Assembly: GCA_007922195.1 (NCBI GenBank)
Contig: ML682024.1
Span: 7,427,594 to 7,491,593, forward strand
From: Podocnemis expansa
Taxonomy: Eukaryota > Chordata > Testudines > Podocnemididae
Direction: 5' to 3'
DNA: 64,000 bases
Shown: positions 21,414-38,070 of the stretch, piece after piece
Layout of the letters: each line of letters opens with the position of its first letter
Position numbering within the stretch: the first letter of the stretch is position 1
Position numbers and translations under genes: made by a program
Notes under the pieces: generated by a model
Told to the model about the DNA's origin: nothing
Seen by the model: only the letters and a program-made list of their open reading frames with translations
Database searches by the model: none

Positions 21414-22640
21414 CAATATCTGAACACTGTTGCCACAGCTGACAGCAAGGGGAGAACGCCAGACCAGCAACAGGAAACATCTGTTTATTCAAAAAAACCC
21501 AAATTACAGCAAGTCTAGGGAACTTTGTAACAATTTTATTTCTCCTTTAAACACATTATGGCGTCACTGGCCTATGGGTTGAGCCCAGAGTCCTTCAAGG
21601 TTTGTCCCACCTATTGGCATGGTCATCTGATTGATTGAGTCACTAGTTAATTAGGTTGATTGTTATTAGGTTGGAGTGGTTTTCTTGTTTTTTGCTTGAA
21701 ACTGTTTAAATTCACCTGATCTGATTCTGGTGCCTGCCAAGTTCTGTGCGATCCAGTCACTGTGTTGTTTGTGTTGCTCTCATCCAAATAGATTGTGATG
21801 ACCAGGCTGGTGTGTGTGTGTTGTGTTGTGATTGGCTCAAGGGTTGTGATTCCTCCTCCGGCTTCACAGGCTCTGCTCATGAGCTGGATGGGCTCCCGCC
21901 CCGGTGCTGCCGGGGATAGGTGGTTGCAGATGGGGACTGTAAGGCACGTGAACCCCCTTGATAGGTCTGGCAGAGATCAGTGCGAGGAGGGCCACTCCAC
22001 CAAACTCATCTCCCCCCTGCCCGCTGCCTTGGGCTAAGAAGGAGTTTTCCCCAGGGGGCAGGCTGGCCCCCAACTGCCCAATAGGGGCCATCCTCGCACC
22101 TACCGCTGAGGCAGCTGGTGCTGTGCCACTGTGGGAGATGGAATCAGCTGGGTTGGTGGGGTCAGATACCAGGCTAAAGAGGCCCATGGGTCTGATGTGG
22201 CACAAGACAGAAAGAGGACACGGTACAAGGCTGGATGGACCCTTTGTTCACTAGGGGCCACTCTTCCCAGTCAGTTAGTCCTGTGTTGTGTTGCGGAGCA
22301 CTGGGGGCCTCAGCGGAGGGTGCTCTGCTGTCAGTAGCAGAGGGTCAGTAGGAATCACAGCCTCTGCTGACTGAAAACGAGTCCACATGAAGCAGGGCAA
22401 ATGGCTTCTCCATCTTCACCAACTGGTTATCGGGGGCCTTTTGCTGCTAAAGGCCCTTCTGATCCCATGGATTTAGCTTGGATTTCCCCTGGTTTGGAGC
22501 AACATGAGCTGAACTGATGGGTCCATGGACGCTTGATGCACATTTCAGCCCATTGGGGAGCCTCCCTGCCTCACACTGTGTGGGTTTGGCCACCTGGTAA
22601 CTTCCTGGATCATTCCCAAAACAGCCTGGCAGCTGACGAG
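21414..22640. other. Intergenic, no gene seen
   Basis: No recognisable coding exon or complete repeat. A GT-rich patch lies near 21811-21830. Confidence 0.45.
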
Positions 22641-23045
22641 AACCCAATGGCAAGGGCAGGTAGCAGCAAAGAGTGGCAAGTAAAGGAGGACTAGCAAATA
22701 AGCAGTGAATAGCAAGTAAGGAAGAGCAAGCCATGAAGCGGGAATCACATAATCAAAGAGTAGCAGCTTGGAATGAGGAGGACTTAATGAAAAATGGTGA
22801 CAAGGGAAAGAAGACCAGTGAAAGGCAAGCAATGAGCTGAACAATCAACAGTAACTAATGTCTATCAAAGAATGAAACACAAGCGCCAAATAGGGAATAA
22901 AGAATAGTTAGCAATTGCTGAGAGTGCAAACTGCATAGCAGGCAACAAACAACAAGAACAAAGAGTGAACAGGAATAGTGAAGGGTGAACAGCAAATAAC
23001 TAGCAGAATATTCCAAATGGTAGCTGTGTTAATGTAGTTCAGCAA

Positions 23046-23209
23046 AACAAATGAGGAGTCCTGTCACAATTTTAAAGACTAACAAATTTATTTATTGCAT
23101 AAGCTTACGTGGGAGAAAATCATCTGATGAAGTGGGATTTTCTCCCACGAAATCTCATGTGATAAATAAATTTGTTAGTCTTTAAAAGTGCCACCAGATT
23201 CCTTGTTTG
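23046..23209. repeat. Foldback (palindromic) element, arms ~75 bp
   Basis: Left arm contains TTTTAAAGACTAACAAATTT and GTGGGAGAAAAT. The right arm contains ATTTTCTCCCACGAAAT and AAATTTGTTAGTCTTTAAAA, the inverse. The single arm at 18130-18212 shows that the basic unit is one arm, so this is two units head to head. It sits inside the minisatellite array. Confidence 0.8.
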
Positions 23210-23298
23210 CTTAACAATGGATGGTGAGTATGAACAGGGACAGTGAGGTGTGAACAGCAACTTATTAATAGTGAATGGTAAGCAGCGAATGTGGACAG

Positions 23299-23910
23299 CA
23301 GGGCCATAACTAGGGTGGGGCAACTGGGGCAAAGCCCCAGGTGCCGAATCTTAGAGGGTGCCGCAGGGCTAGGGTTACCAGATGTGAGGCAAAAGGAGGA
23401 CATGTCCTCCTTTTTACCTTCACATCCTCTGTCCGGCAGGCATTTTAAAAATACATGATTTTGTCTCGCTTTTTACTTACAGGGGTTGAAGTATGCTGGA
23501 ATGCCCCGGAACACCCTGTTTTTAGGTGGAAGCATTCCAGGGCCCCCCAAAAACAGAAGAATATTACATTAATACTACATTTTCTCCATGTATCCTCCAG
23601 TGTCCTCCTTTTCATACTTCCCTGTCCTCCTTTCCATGGTTTGGTATCTAGTAACCCTACGCAGGGCCAGCAGCCACAGCTTCACTCCTGCCCTCTAAAG
23701 TTCGGCGCCCGGGGTGGTGGGGAGTCGGATCCATCTCCAGCCACTGCTGGAAGGCGGTGGGGGGCTGGATCCAGCTCTCCTCTGCTGCTGGGGACAGATC
23801 CAGCTCCCAGATGCCTGCCAGCAGTGGCTAGGGCCAGACTGGGCCTGGATCAGGGAAGGTTGCCTTGGGGCTGCTTGCCCCAGGCACCAAAGCGGCTAGT
23901 TCCGGCCCTG
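23299..23910. mobile_element. hAT element family B, 612 bp, perfect TSD
   Basis: Ends are CAGGGCCATAACTAG and, read inward from the right, CAGGGCCGGAACTAG. The exact duplication GTGGACAG flanks it at 23291-23298 and 23911-23918. Removing it and one duplication rejoins the minisatellite unit. It carries a younger hAT MITE at 23370-23659. Confidence 0.93.
23370..23659 (+). mobile_element. hAT MITE family A, copy 2 (290 bp), nested
   Basis: Terminal inverted repeats TAGGGTTACCAGAT and TAGGGTTACTAGAT. The exact 8-bp duplication CGCAGGGC lies at 23362-23369 and 23660-23667. It inserted inside the 612-bp element, so it is the later event. It shares GGAGGACATGTCCTCC with copy 1. Confidence 0.93.
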
Positions 23911-24189
23911 GTGGACAGCAAGGCATGAACAGCAAATGAGTAATAGTGCACGGTGAACAGTGAATGGGGACAGCAAGGCATGAATTGCAAATGACTAAAA
24001 GTGAACGGTGAGCAGGGATAGTGAAGCATGAACAGCAAATGACTAATGGTGAATGGTGAGCAGTGAGGAGGGACAGCAAGGCATGAACAGTAAATTACTA
24101 CTGTTTGAGACAACCAAGCTTGCTCCCTCCAGAGAGCAACTAATGTCTGTGAGCAGCAGAGGGTGAATAAACAATAACAAACAGTGGAG

Positions 24190-25300
24190 CTCCTTATTTT
24201 GTGCTGAGAACAGCCATTCCCCAATGTGCAGGGCGCAGGCTCCTGCGCTCGCAACTTTAGCTGGGCACAGATGCTAGGACACTGGGATGGGTCAGCTTCC
24301 ACACACCAGAGTGATGACAGCCATGTGTCTATGAAATGATGCCCATGCTGGCTTTGATGCCAGTCTCAACCCAAGCCTGGCATGGGAGCCGGGGGGGGGG
24401 CTGAGATGTCCATCAGATCGCACAGAACTTTGCCGGAGGCACCACTGTACCTGTCAGCCAGCAAAGGAATGGGGCTGCACTGGCAGGTCAGGAACGGAGA
24501 AGGCGCCTCACAACCTGAGGCTGGGGTTTCCAGTCAGTGACTATGGCTTAACCCTTAGCGCGGGTGACGGGACTGGTCAAAACAGTCGCAGATCTAAAAA
24601 TAGAAGACACAATTTTCTTTTTTCCTATTAAAAAAAAATAATGCAAACCAAGGCAGTCAGGGACTGAAGAATCAGATCCCTGGTGTCCTGCTGGAAGTTC
24701 TCCAGAACTTCTCCCCAGGGCAGAGGGCCTCGATCAAGCTGGCCCAGTGAGGTTCTCCAAAACCAGTCTAGGGTGTCTGGAGAAAGGAGGAGACAGCATA
24801 TCACCAAGGCCTTGCTCTGCTAGCCATTTGCTAATGATGATGCTGAGAGGGTCTGAGATCATCCAAGAGCCTGATGCGATGGGGGCCTGGCCAGCTGCCC
24901 CACAGGATGCAGAGATGGTTCCACCTCGGGCTGGTTTGGTTGGGTGCCAGGGAAGATATGGGCAGCCCTGTGCTGTGTGCCAGGGACTCCCATGGGGAGC
25001 GGGAGCACATCATGAGGCAGCAGGGAATCAGCTAAGCCAGGGCATTTTGGTCTCTGTAGATGCAGCCTCCCAACTCTGTGAGGGGTTGGGAGAACTGGGT
25101 CTCAGGGGCCAGGGACATACCACACAATGCACAGCCCAGCACACCCTGAGATGCATGCATGCATACAGGCTCCCTGAAGGCCCTCCTTAGACTGTATCAT
25201 GCCTGTGATAGCACACCCGACACCAGCAGCAGGGTGCAACCTGGCCTATGTGTGCCAGCATGGCTCCCTCACTTGCATGCTCCACACACGCAGTGCATGC
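24190..25300. other. Intergenic, no gene seen
   Basis: No coding exon recognised. Contains a G run near 24391 and an A-rich patch at 24630. Confidence 0.45.
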
Positions 25301-25305
25301 AGCCC

Positions 25306-25900
25306 CTCCCACCGACCCCCACATTCCTTTCCCACCTCCTGCCACCCCCAGTGTTCCCCTCATACCTCCCACCAACCCTCACATTTCCCACAAACCCCTT
25401 GCTGACTCCCCATAACTCCTGCCAACCTCACATTCTGCACACACCTCCAGCCAATTCCCCACAGCTCCCACTGACCCCCACATTCCCCACTCATCTCCTG
25501 CCACCAGCCACACCTGCCACTGTCCCCTGCCTCCTGCTGTCCACCCATGTTCCCCTCCCACCACCCACTGACTCCTCTCAGCTCCCACTGACCTCCATAT
25601 TACCTTCCCACTGCCTCCCCACAGCTCCTAACTCCTGCTGTTGCCCCCCCACCTCCTGCCATCCCACCACATTCCTTTCACACCTCTCGCTTTCCCTCAC
25701 ACCATCTGCCAACACCCAGTCCCCATCGCCCCAAACCTTCCATCACCCCCACCTCCTGCCTCCCACCAACCTATTGTACCACCATCCCCAGCACCTCCTG
25801 CCATCCCCCCATTTCCTTCCCACCTTCCCTCATACCTTCTGTTGTCACCCACAGTTGCCTTCTCCAGCAGACCCCCACACCCTGTGCTGTCTCACCCCCT
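25306..25900 (+). repeat. C/T-rich tandem repeat (CCCACCTCCTGCC type)
   Basis: Many degenerate copies of a short pyrimidine-rich unit such as CCCACATTCCCCTCACACCT and CCTGCCACCCC, period roughly 24-30 bp. It leaves a 261-codon proline-rich open frame that is a by-product of the repeat. Confidence 0.7.
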
Positions 25901-26459
25901 TCAGGCCTGTGCTGACCACCCACATCCCCAGCAACATGAGGTGACCAGGGAGTCACCAGCTGATCCCTCTAAATCTCAGCACCATTCTGTGGTCTCCCTG
26001 GCCTCTAGCACAACCCCCCATGGGGTAGGTGCAGAGTCCCATCCTGGCCAGGTGGATCTTCATCTGGGGACCCAACTGTCCCCCTGCTCAACTATGGCTT
26101 ATGTTTGGAGACATGGGATTGAGAGGGGGCACCCCACTCTGTGACACCCCCCAGAATGCCCATGCAGAAGAGGCCCACAGCAGTCTCCCAGATGGGACAC
26201 TCTGCCCTCACCCCTTGAGGATCAGTCTTGGATTGAAGCTGAGTGGGAAGATCTACAATCCCTGGAAATATTTTAGGGTGGTGGTGGCTCCAGTTGGGGG
26301 ACAGAGGCAAGACTGTGGGGAAGAGTGGAGAACCAGAGAACCTCCCCCCAATCCCTGGGGTTCCCAGTCAGGGGAAAGTTTTGCATTGAGATGCTTAGAA
26401 ACAACAACAACAACAACAAACCCCTGCCCTCCCTACCCCAAATTGCTCTCCCCACCCAC

Positions 26460-26890
26460 ATGAAAATACATCTGGGACTCGAGGAGGAAGAGGAGTCATT
26501 AGCCCTTGATTCGAGTTCAGAAGGAGGAGAATCGGAGAGGAGGTTCTGGGAGGAGAACGAAGGGACCCAAGGAAGGCATTGGAGGTAAGTGCCCCAGACT
26601 TATTCTCCTGCAATGCCAAAGCCTGGGGGCAGGGGGGGCAGAAGGGACCCCCACCGATTTCATAACCCACCCTGATGCTCTACAGTGCAACATAGGGTGA
26701 GACCGGAAGAGGGCGTAAAGGAGATGGCTTGTGCTGCAGTCGCCAGAGTGAGGGGGCACAAATCCCCAGGGCTTCTCTCCCTGACCCCCCATCCTGCTTT
26801 AGCTGACACTCAGGCCCTTTGGGATTCTTTGGCAGAGTCTGACCCCGAAGGAGTCCTCCTGTGCCCAGTCAATGAGGGGCTGAGGTGAGG
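26460..26890 (+). other. Possible unidentified exons (acidic ORF with splice-like donor)
   Basis: From ATG 26460 the frame reads MKIHLGLEEEEESLALDSSS then an acidic stretch and GRHWR, ending at TTGGAG|GTAAGT (donor 26585). Further on, TCTACAG (acceptor-like, near 26684) and a segment ending GGGGCTGAG|GTGAGG (donor near 26886) resemble exon ends. The frame of the first segment does not join the second without a stop, so I could not assemble a gene. Treat as a weak candidate or chance. Confidence 0.2.
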
Positions 26891-29600
26891 GCACTGCACC
26901 CATTCCCAAAATTAGGGGACATGGCTGGGGAGCCCTGCACTGTAGCTATTCCCTACGGATAGGGGTCAGGGCCAGAGCATCCTGCACCATGACTATTCTC
27001 TGCTCTACAGCTCCACTGAAATCAATTGAGCAGAACGGCAGCTGGTGCCACTGTGGTAGCTGATGGGCCCGATGGACCCACCTCACTCAAAGATCCTGAG
27101 AACAGGGTGGGGGTGGAGGGTGAGGCTGAGGCTGCCCATCTCAGAGAGGAAAGTGTGCAGAGCATCACCAGTGCTGGATGAGTGAGTAGGGAAGGGGGAA
27201 AAATTGCCCCCCAAAAGGGGACCTATAATGTCAAATTCCAAAAACACCCCTCCTGGCATGTCCTGTAGCCTTGACCCTTGAAGGGAACAGCTTAAAGTTC
27301 ATCAAGGAGACACCACTTGAATTCAGGTGCCACGACTGTCCAAAGTCTGGGGTGGATGCTGTTCCAGGGCCTGAGCTGCAGGAAGATGTTCTGCAAGCTG
27401 TGGCCTTTTAAGGCCAAGCCAAGCTAGGGAACCCTGTGGAGGGACATCTCGATCAGACATTTCCTGAGGACACTTGGTTCAAATGAATTAACCCACTAGG
27501 AAGAGAAAGGGTTAGTGGCAGGTGTGGTGTTTTAAAAGGGGTGGGGGGTATGAGCAATTGGCTCAAGTGATCAGGCAACGAGCAGTTAAAGGCAATGTTT
27601 TTTGCACATGACATGGACTGATCCTGGGGAACTCACCACCACAGGAAGTAGCTGAGACCAAGAATTCAGGAAAGTTCAGAAAGGGGCTGGGCAAGTCCAA
27701 CCTGTATTACACAGGCAGCCTGACTTAATTGATCCCAGTGCTCTCAGCTGGCCACAGAATTGATGGAGACCTGGAACATCTGGAGGGATCATAATTACTG
27801 CCAGCACCAAAGTGAGAAGGAAAGTCAAACCTGTTTTGAGGGGAATGGGACTCAAGTATCCTGGCAGCTGACACCTTTCTCCCACTGGAATTGCTAGACC
27901 TGATCTCCTCCCAGGGTCAGGTGTAGAATGCAGGGGCCCTAGCTTCCAGCCCTTCCTCAGTCTAACCACTAGACCCCACTCCAATTTCTGAATGCCATTA
28001 AGGCATTTCTAAGTATCTGACAGCACTGAGTGTCCACCTCTCTGAGAACCAAGTGTTTGAGATGGATCTCCCAAAAACTGAACCAAAAATCACAGGATGC
28101 TAGGAACTGACTAGACTGCTCTGATGGACAGACCCATCTAGCCTAGTATCCTGTCTCGACCAGAAGCCAGTACAGACTTGCATCAGATCAGAGGAAAGGA
28201 CAGGACGTCCCCAGGTGGGCAAAGAGGGAATAACCCACCAGGGTTTCTAATCCCAGATGAAGAGATTTGCAACAAAGGGCCCAGCTGGATTACTGGGAGT
28301 CACATCTGCCCTAGCAAAGGCAATCCGTTGTAGGTGCTTAAGCTCTTGGCCACTGCATTATCCAGTGGCAGGGAGTTCCACAGGCTAGCCACATACCAAT
28401 AAAGCATCTTCTTTTATTGGTATTTAAACTATCAACTCCCAGGGCTGTATGAATCCCCTGATATCAGGAGCCAAGGCAAATTGAGCCCCCCCCCAACCTT
28501 CTCAGCAGTCCCTTTAGAAAAACAGAGGCTTGCTGTTCTAAACCAGATGTCATGCCAACGGCCTCAGTCAGGAGCTCCCAGCACCTTGGGGAAGAAGGGA
28601 ATTCTGTAGTGACTGGGCTAGGGCAGCATGTAGTCCAGAAACCACTGTCCATACTGTAGCCACGAGGAGAGGAGAGCCCTGCGGATCAGCCTGTGTTCCA
28701 GTTTCTTTTAGTACATTTATTTAACTTGAGCGCTCTATGGGGAGACACTGACAGTGTGCCTGTGGGCAGCACCTGGCATGATGGGGCACTGATCCCATGG
28801 TCTGTTTCTTGGCAGTGTCTGGCAAAATGGGACTCTCATCTCAGTGCCTCTCTCTCTGGGCAGCTTCTTGCATATCGGGACTCCCAACTCAGAGCTTCTC
28901 TAGCTGTGTAGCACCTGGCCAGGCCCTCTAGGCACTCCGTGGTGCAAACACTTTCAACAGCATCCCTTTGGGAGCAGACGGGGAGCATGTTTTGTCATTG
29001 GATGGGTGGGACCAAAGGAGCAGCGGGGAGTGAAAGAATGCAAATGATGGAGTCTGGGACTCATCAGAACTCTACTAGGTGGTAAGATCTGAGGTCCTGG
29101 GGCCTGGAAAGTGGCCCACAAAGAAACAGAAGGGAAATAAAGAAAAAACATAATAAAAAGACCCAGTCCCTCGAGTGTCAGGGCGGCCCATGATCTTAGG
29201 GGTGGGGTTTGAAAGAGCTGAGACTGTTCAAACTACATTCACATGTGCTAGAGAGGCAGAGGCTGGTGTGCTGCCCCCCCCCCCCCCCCCCCGCTCTGTG
29301 ACAATGGAGTGCGATGGAAATCCAAACCACTGGAAGAGCGAAACCAGAAAACGCTATATAAAGCTATGTACAAGGGGCAGCGGTGGGGTGGGGGAATGGA
29401 ACTTGGGGGGGGGCGGGGTTTGGCCATACCACAGCCCACGTATTGGCCAAACTCAGCCTGAAGATGAGCTCCCAGCCCCAGCTGTGAGATCCGGGGTGAG
29501 AGGCTGTGCGCCATCTGTGCTTGGGCAGCTGCTTGCTCCCACCCTGGTGCCAGGGGATGTCTGGTCTGCTGGAGGGGAGCAGTGGTGTTATCAGAAGGCA
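26890..29600. other. Intergenic with SINE/CR1-like fragments
   Basis: MIR-like SINE fragment on minus at about 27880-27980 (CTAACCACTAGACCCCACTCC). CR1-like wording at about 28085-28430 (GGACAGACCCATCTAGCC). Three tandem copies of a unit like GGCAGCACCTGGCATGATGG at about 28740-28920. An 18-20 base C run lies at about 29273-29292. No gene is supported. Confidence 0.5.
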
Positions 29601-29639
29601 CCGTGGCATCAGCAGTGCCTGCTGCGACCTCATCAAGTG

Positions 29640-31165
29640 GACAGCAACGGGGCCAGCAGCTGTGATATCACGGGGCAACACTGAGTCTTAAGAGGTGAGC
29701 CGCACCCTGGCAGTGGTGTTATCAAAAAGTGGGCAACTTCCACGGCTGTGATGTCATAAAACGGAGATTGGGCCCACAGAGATAACATCATCAAAAAGTG
29801 GACTGGGCCCACATCAGTATCATCATCAAAGGTAGACAATGTCATCAAAAATGAAGCAGGTCTGTAGGGCTGACATCATCAAATATCAACAGTGCTGACA
29901 TTAAATGTCAACAGACCCTGATGATCTTACAGTATCAATCACTGACGAAGTCCACAGTGCTGGCATCATCAAAAGTTGACAGGCCCAAAAGTCTTGACAT
30001 CACTGTACATTGATGCAACTGCTGGCGCTGACATTATCGATTGTCGTCAGGGTCTGGCCGTGCATGAACTCCTCAACTATTGATGGCTGTGATATCATCC
30101 AACAGTGACAATGCGTCAATCAGTGATGGAGTCACCAGGCTGAGGTCAAAACCAACAGGCTGATGCCCAGAAACTGGTGTCATCCATAGTCGACAGGGTC
30201 CAGACTGTTGTTATCATCAAATGGAGGTGGAGATGATGTCATAAGAGGTCAACAAGGCCCGCAGCACTTGTGTTATCAATCACCGAAAAGGTCCACAGTG
30301 TTGATGTCATCAGATGTAGACAATATTGATGACAGAGGTTGAGAGCCCTCTTGACATCATCAAATGTTGACCCACAGTGTTTACATCATCAGAAGTTGAC
30401 AGGATTGGTGGTACTGACATCATCAACAATAGACAAGAGCCACAGTGCAGATGTCATCAAAGGACATGGATGGGCCAAATACTATTTGACATCATCAAGC
30501 GTGAATGGGTCCAAAGCAATCTTGACATTATCCAATGTCAACAGAACCCCAGGCACTCATCTCATCCAACTTGGATGGACCTAAAACAATCTTGGCATCC
30601 TTAACATCAACAAGGCCCATAGTGCTGCTGTCATGTAACAGGGATGGATCCAACACAACTTTGACATAAAATATTGAAAAGGCCCATGATGCTGATGTCA
30701 CCCAACATGGACGGGCCCAAGGCAATCCTGACATCATCAAAAGTCGAGAGGGCCCAAAGCACTGATGTCATCAATCATGAAGCAGCTCAATGTAATCCTG
30801 ACATCACCAAAAGTTGACAGATGCCGGAGCACTGACAGCATGTAATATGGAGAGATACAAGGCAATCTTGACATCATCCAACATTGACTGGAACCAATGT
30901 GCTGCTGTCATCCAACATGGATGGGTTTAACAGAAGCCTGACATCATAAGAAGTGCACTGGGCCCGTAATACCGATGTCACCAACAGTGGACATCATCTA
31001 ACATGGACGGAGAGAAGGGAATCTTGACATCACCCAATGCTGACAGGGCCTAAGGGTGCCGATGCCATCCAGCATGGATGGGTTCAACACAACCCTGACA
31101 TCATCACAACTTAACAGGGCCTGCAGCACTGAGGTCATCAAAGGCAGATGCCACTGAAGAACAAC
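29640..31165. repeat. 1.5-kb minisatellite, ~35/70-bp period, TGACATCA-rich
   Basis: Roughly 20 or more diverged units. In the right half the period is close to 70 bp, with successive units beginning CTTGACATCATC or CCTGACATCATC near 30526, 30595, 30660, 30726 and so on. Each unit also carries TGATGTCATCCAACATGGA about 35 bp on, so it is itself a doubled ~35-bp unit. TGACATCA and its inverse TGATGTCA recur throughout. It lies just beyond the SHISA7 stop, perhaps within its 3' UTR. Confidence 0.85.
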
Positions 31166-31300
31166 AAAGGCCTCAAAGTGGCCTGGCCGCACTGGTGGGC
31201 GGAGGGCAGGCCACTCAGTCTGAGAAAGAAGACAGGAAGGATGGGGGGAAGACGAAGAGGAATACGAAGAGAGCTATGGCCTTGGAAAGTCGAGTCCACC

Positions 31301-31340
31301 TGAGCTGAGCTGAGCTGAGCTGGGCTGGGCTGAGCTGGGC
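31301..31340. repeat. (TGAGC/TGGGC)n pentamer tract
   Basis: Eight pentamers of TGAGC or TGGGC, ending two bases before the SHISA7 stop codon, so it is the first part of the 3' UTR on the minus strand. Confidence 0.9.
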
Positions 31341-31342
31341 CC

Positions 31343-37814
<6,472 letters not shown>

Positions 37815-38070
37815 ATCAGGCCCTGTTGCACTGGGTACTGCCCAGGCACATGGTCACTGAGATCAAGGCCCCATCATGCTGTGCACTGCCTGAATACAGA
37901 GTCACCAAGACTGGGGCCTTATTGTGCTGGGTGCTGCCCAGATACAGAGTCACTGAGCTCATGCCAGGCACAGTTGCTGAGATCAATGTGCTGTTGTACC
38001 CAGGTGCTGCCCAGACATAAAGTCACTGAGATCAGGGCTCCATTGTATCCCACTACAGAGACACTTGAAT
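37815..38070. repeat. ~49-bp tandem repeat, about five copies
   Basis: Units like GCCCCATCATGCTGTGCACTG, with CCCAGATACAGAGTCACTGA and GATCAGGGC. The inverse of the same unit lies next to the MIR-like SINE at 50975-51203 and, tandemly, at about 28740-28920, so this is an expanded SINE-tail unit. Confidence 0.7.

Larger units (their letters stand above)
22640..24190. repeat. Degenerate ~50-56 bp minisatellite, interrupted by transposons
   Basis: Direct repeats built on GACAGCAAGGCATGAACAGC and AAATGACTAATAGTGAACGG, then TGAGCAGTGAATGGG. The clearest copies begin near 23912, 23968, 24018 and 24072. The left part (22640-23040) is much more decayed. Transposable elements split the array at 23046-23209 and 23299-23910. 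Confidence 0.75.

Noticed and set aside
22640..24190. CRISPR-like array
   Set aside because: The repeats are contiguous and diverged, with no unique spacers, in vertebrate DNA.
25159..25944. 261-codon plus-strand open frame, proline/threonine-rich
   Set aside because: It is the translation of a C/T-rich tandem repeat; no domain, no splice context, and the repeat explains the lack of stops.
31301..31340. Immunoglobulin switch region
   Set aside because: The pentamers match the composition, but the tract is only 40 bp and no immunoglobulin constant gene is near.
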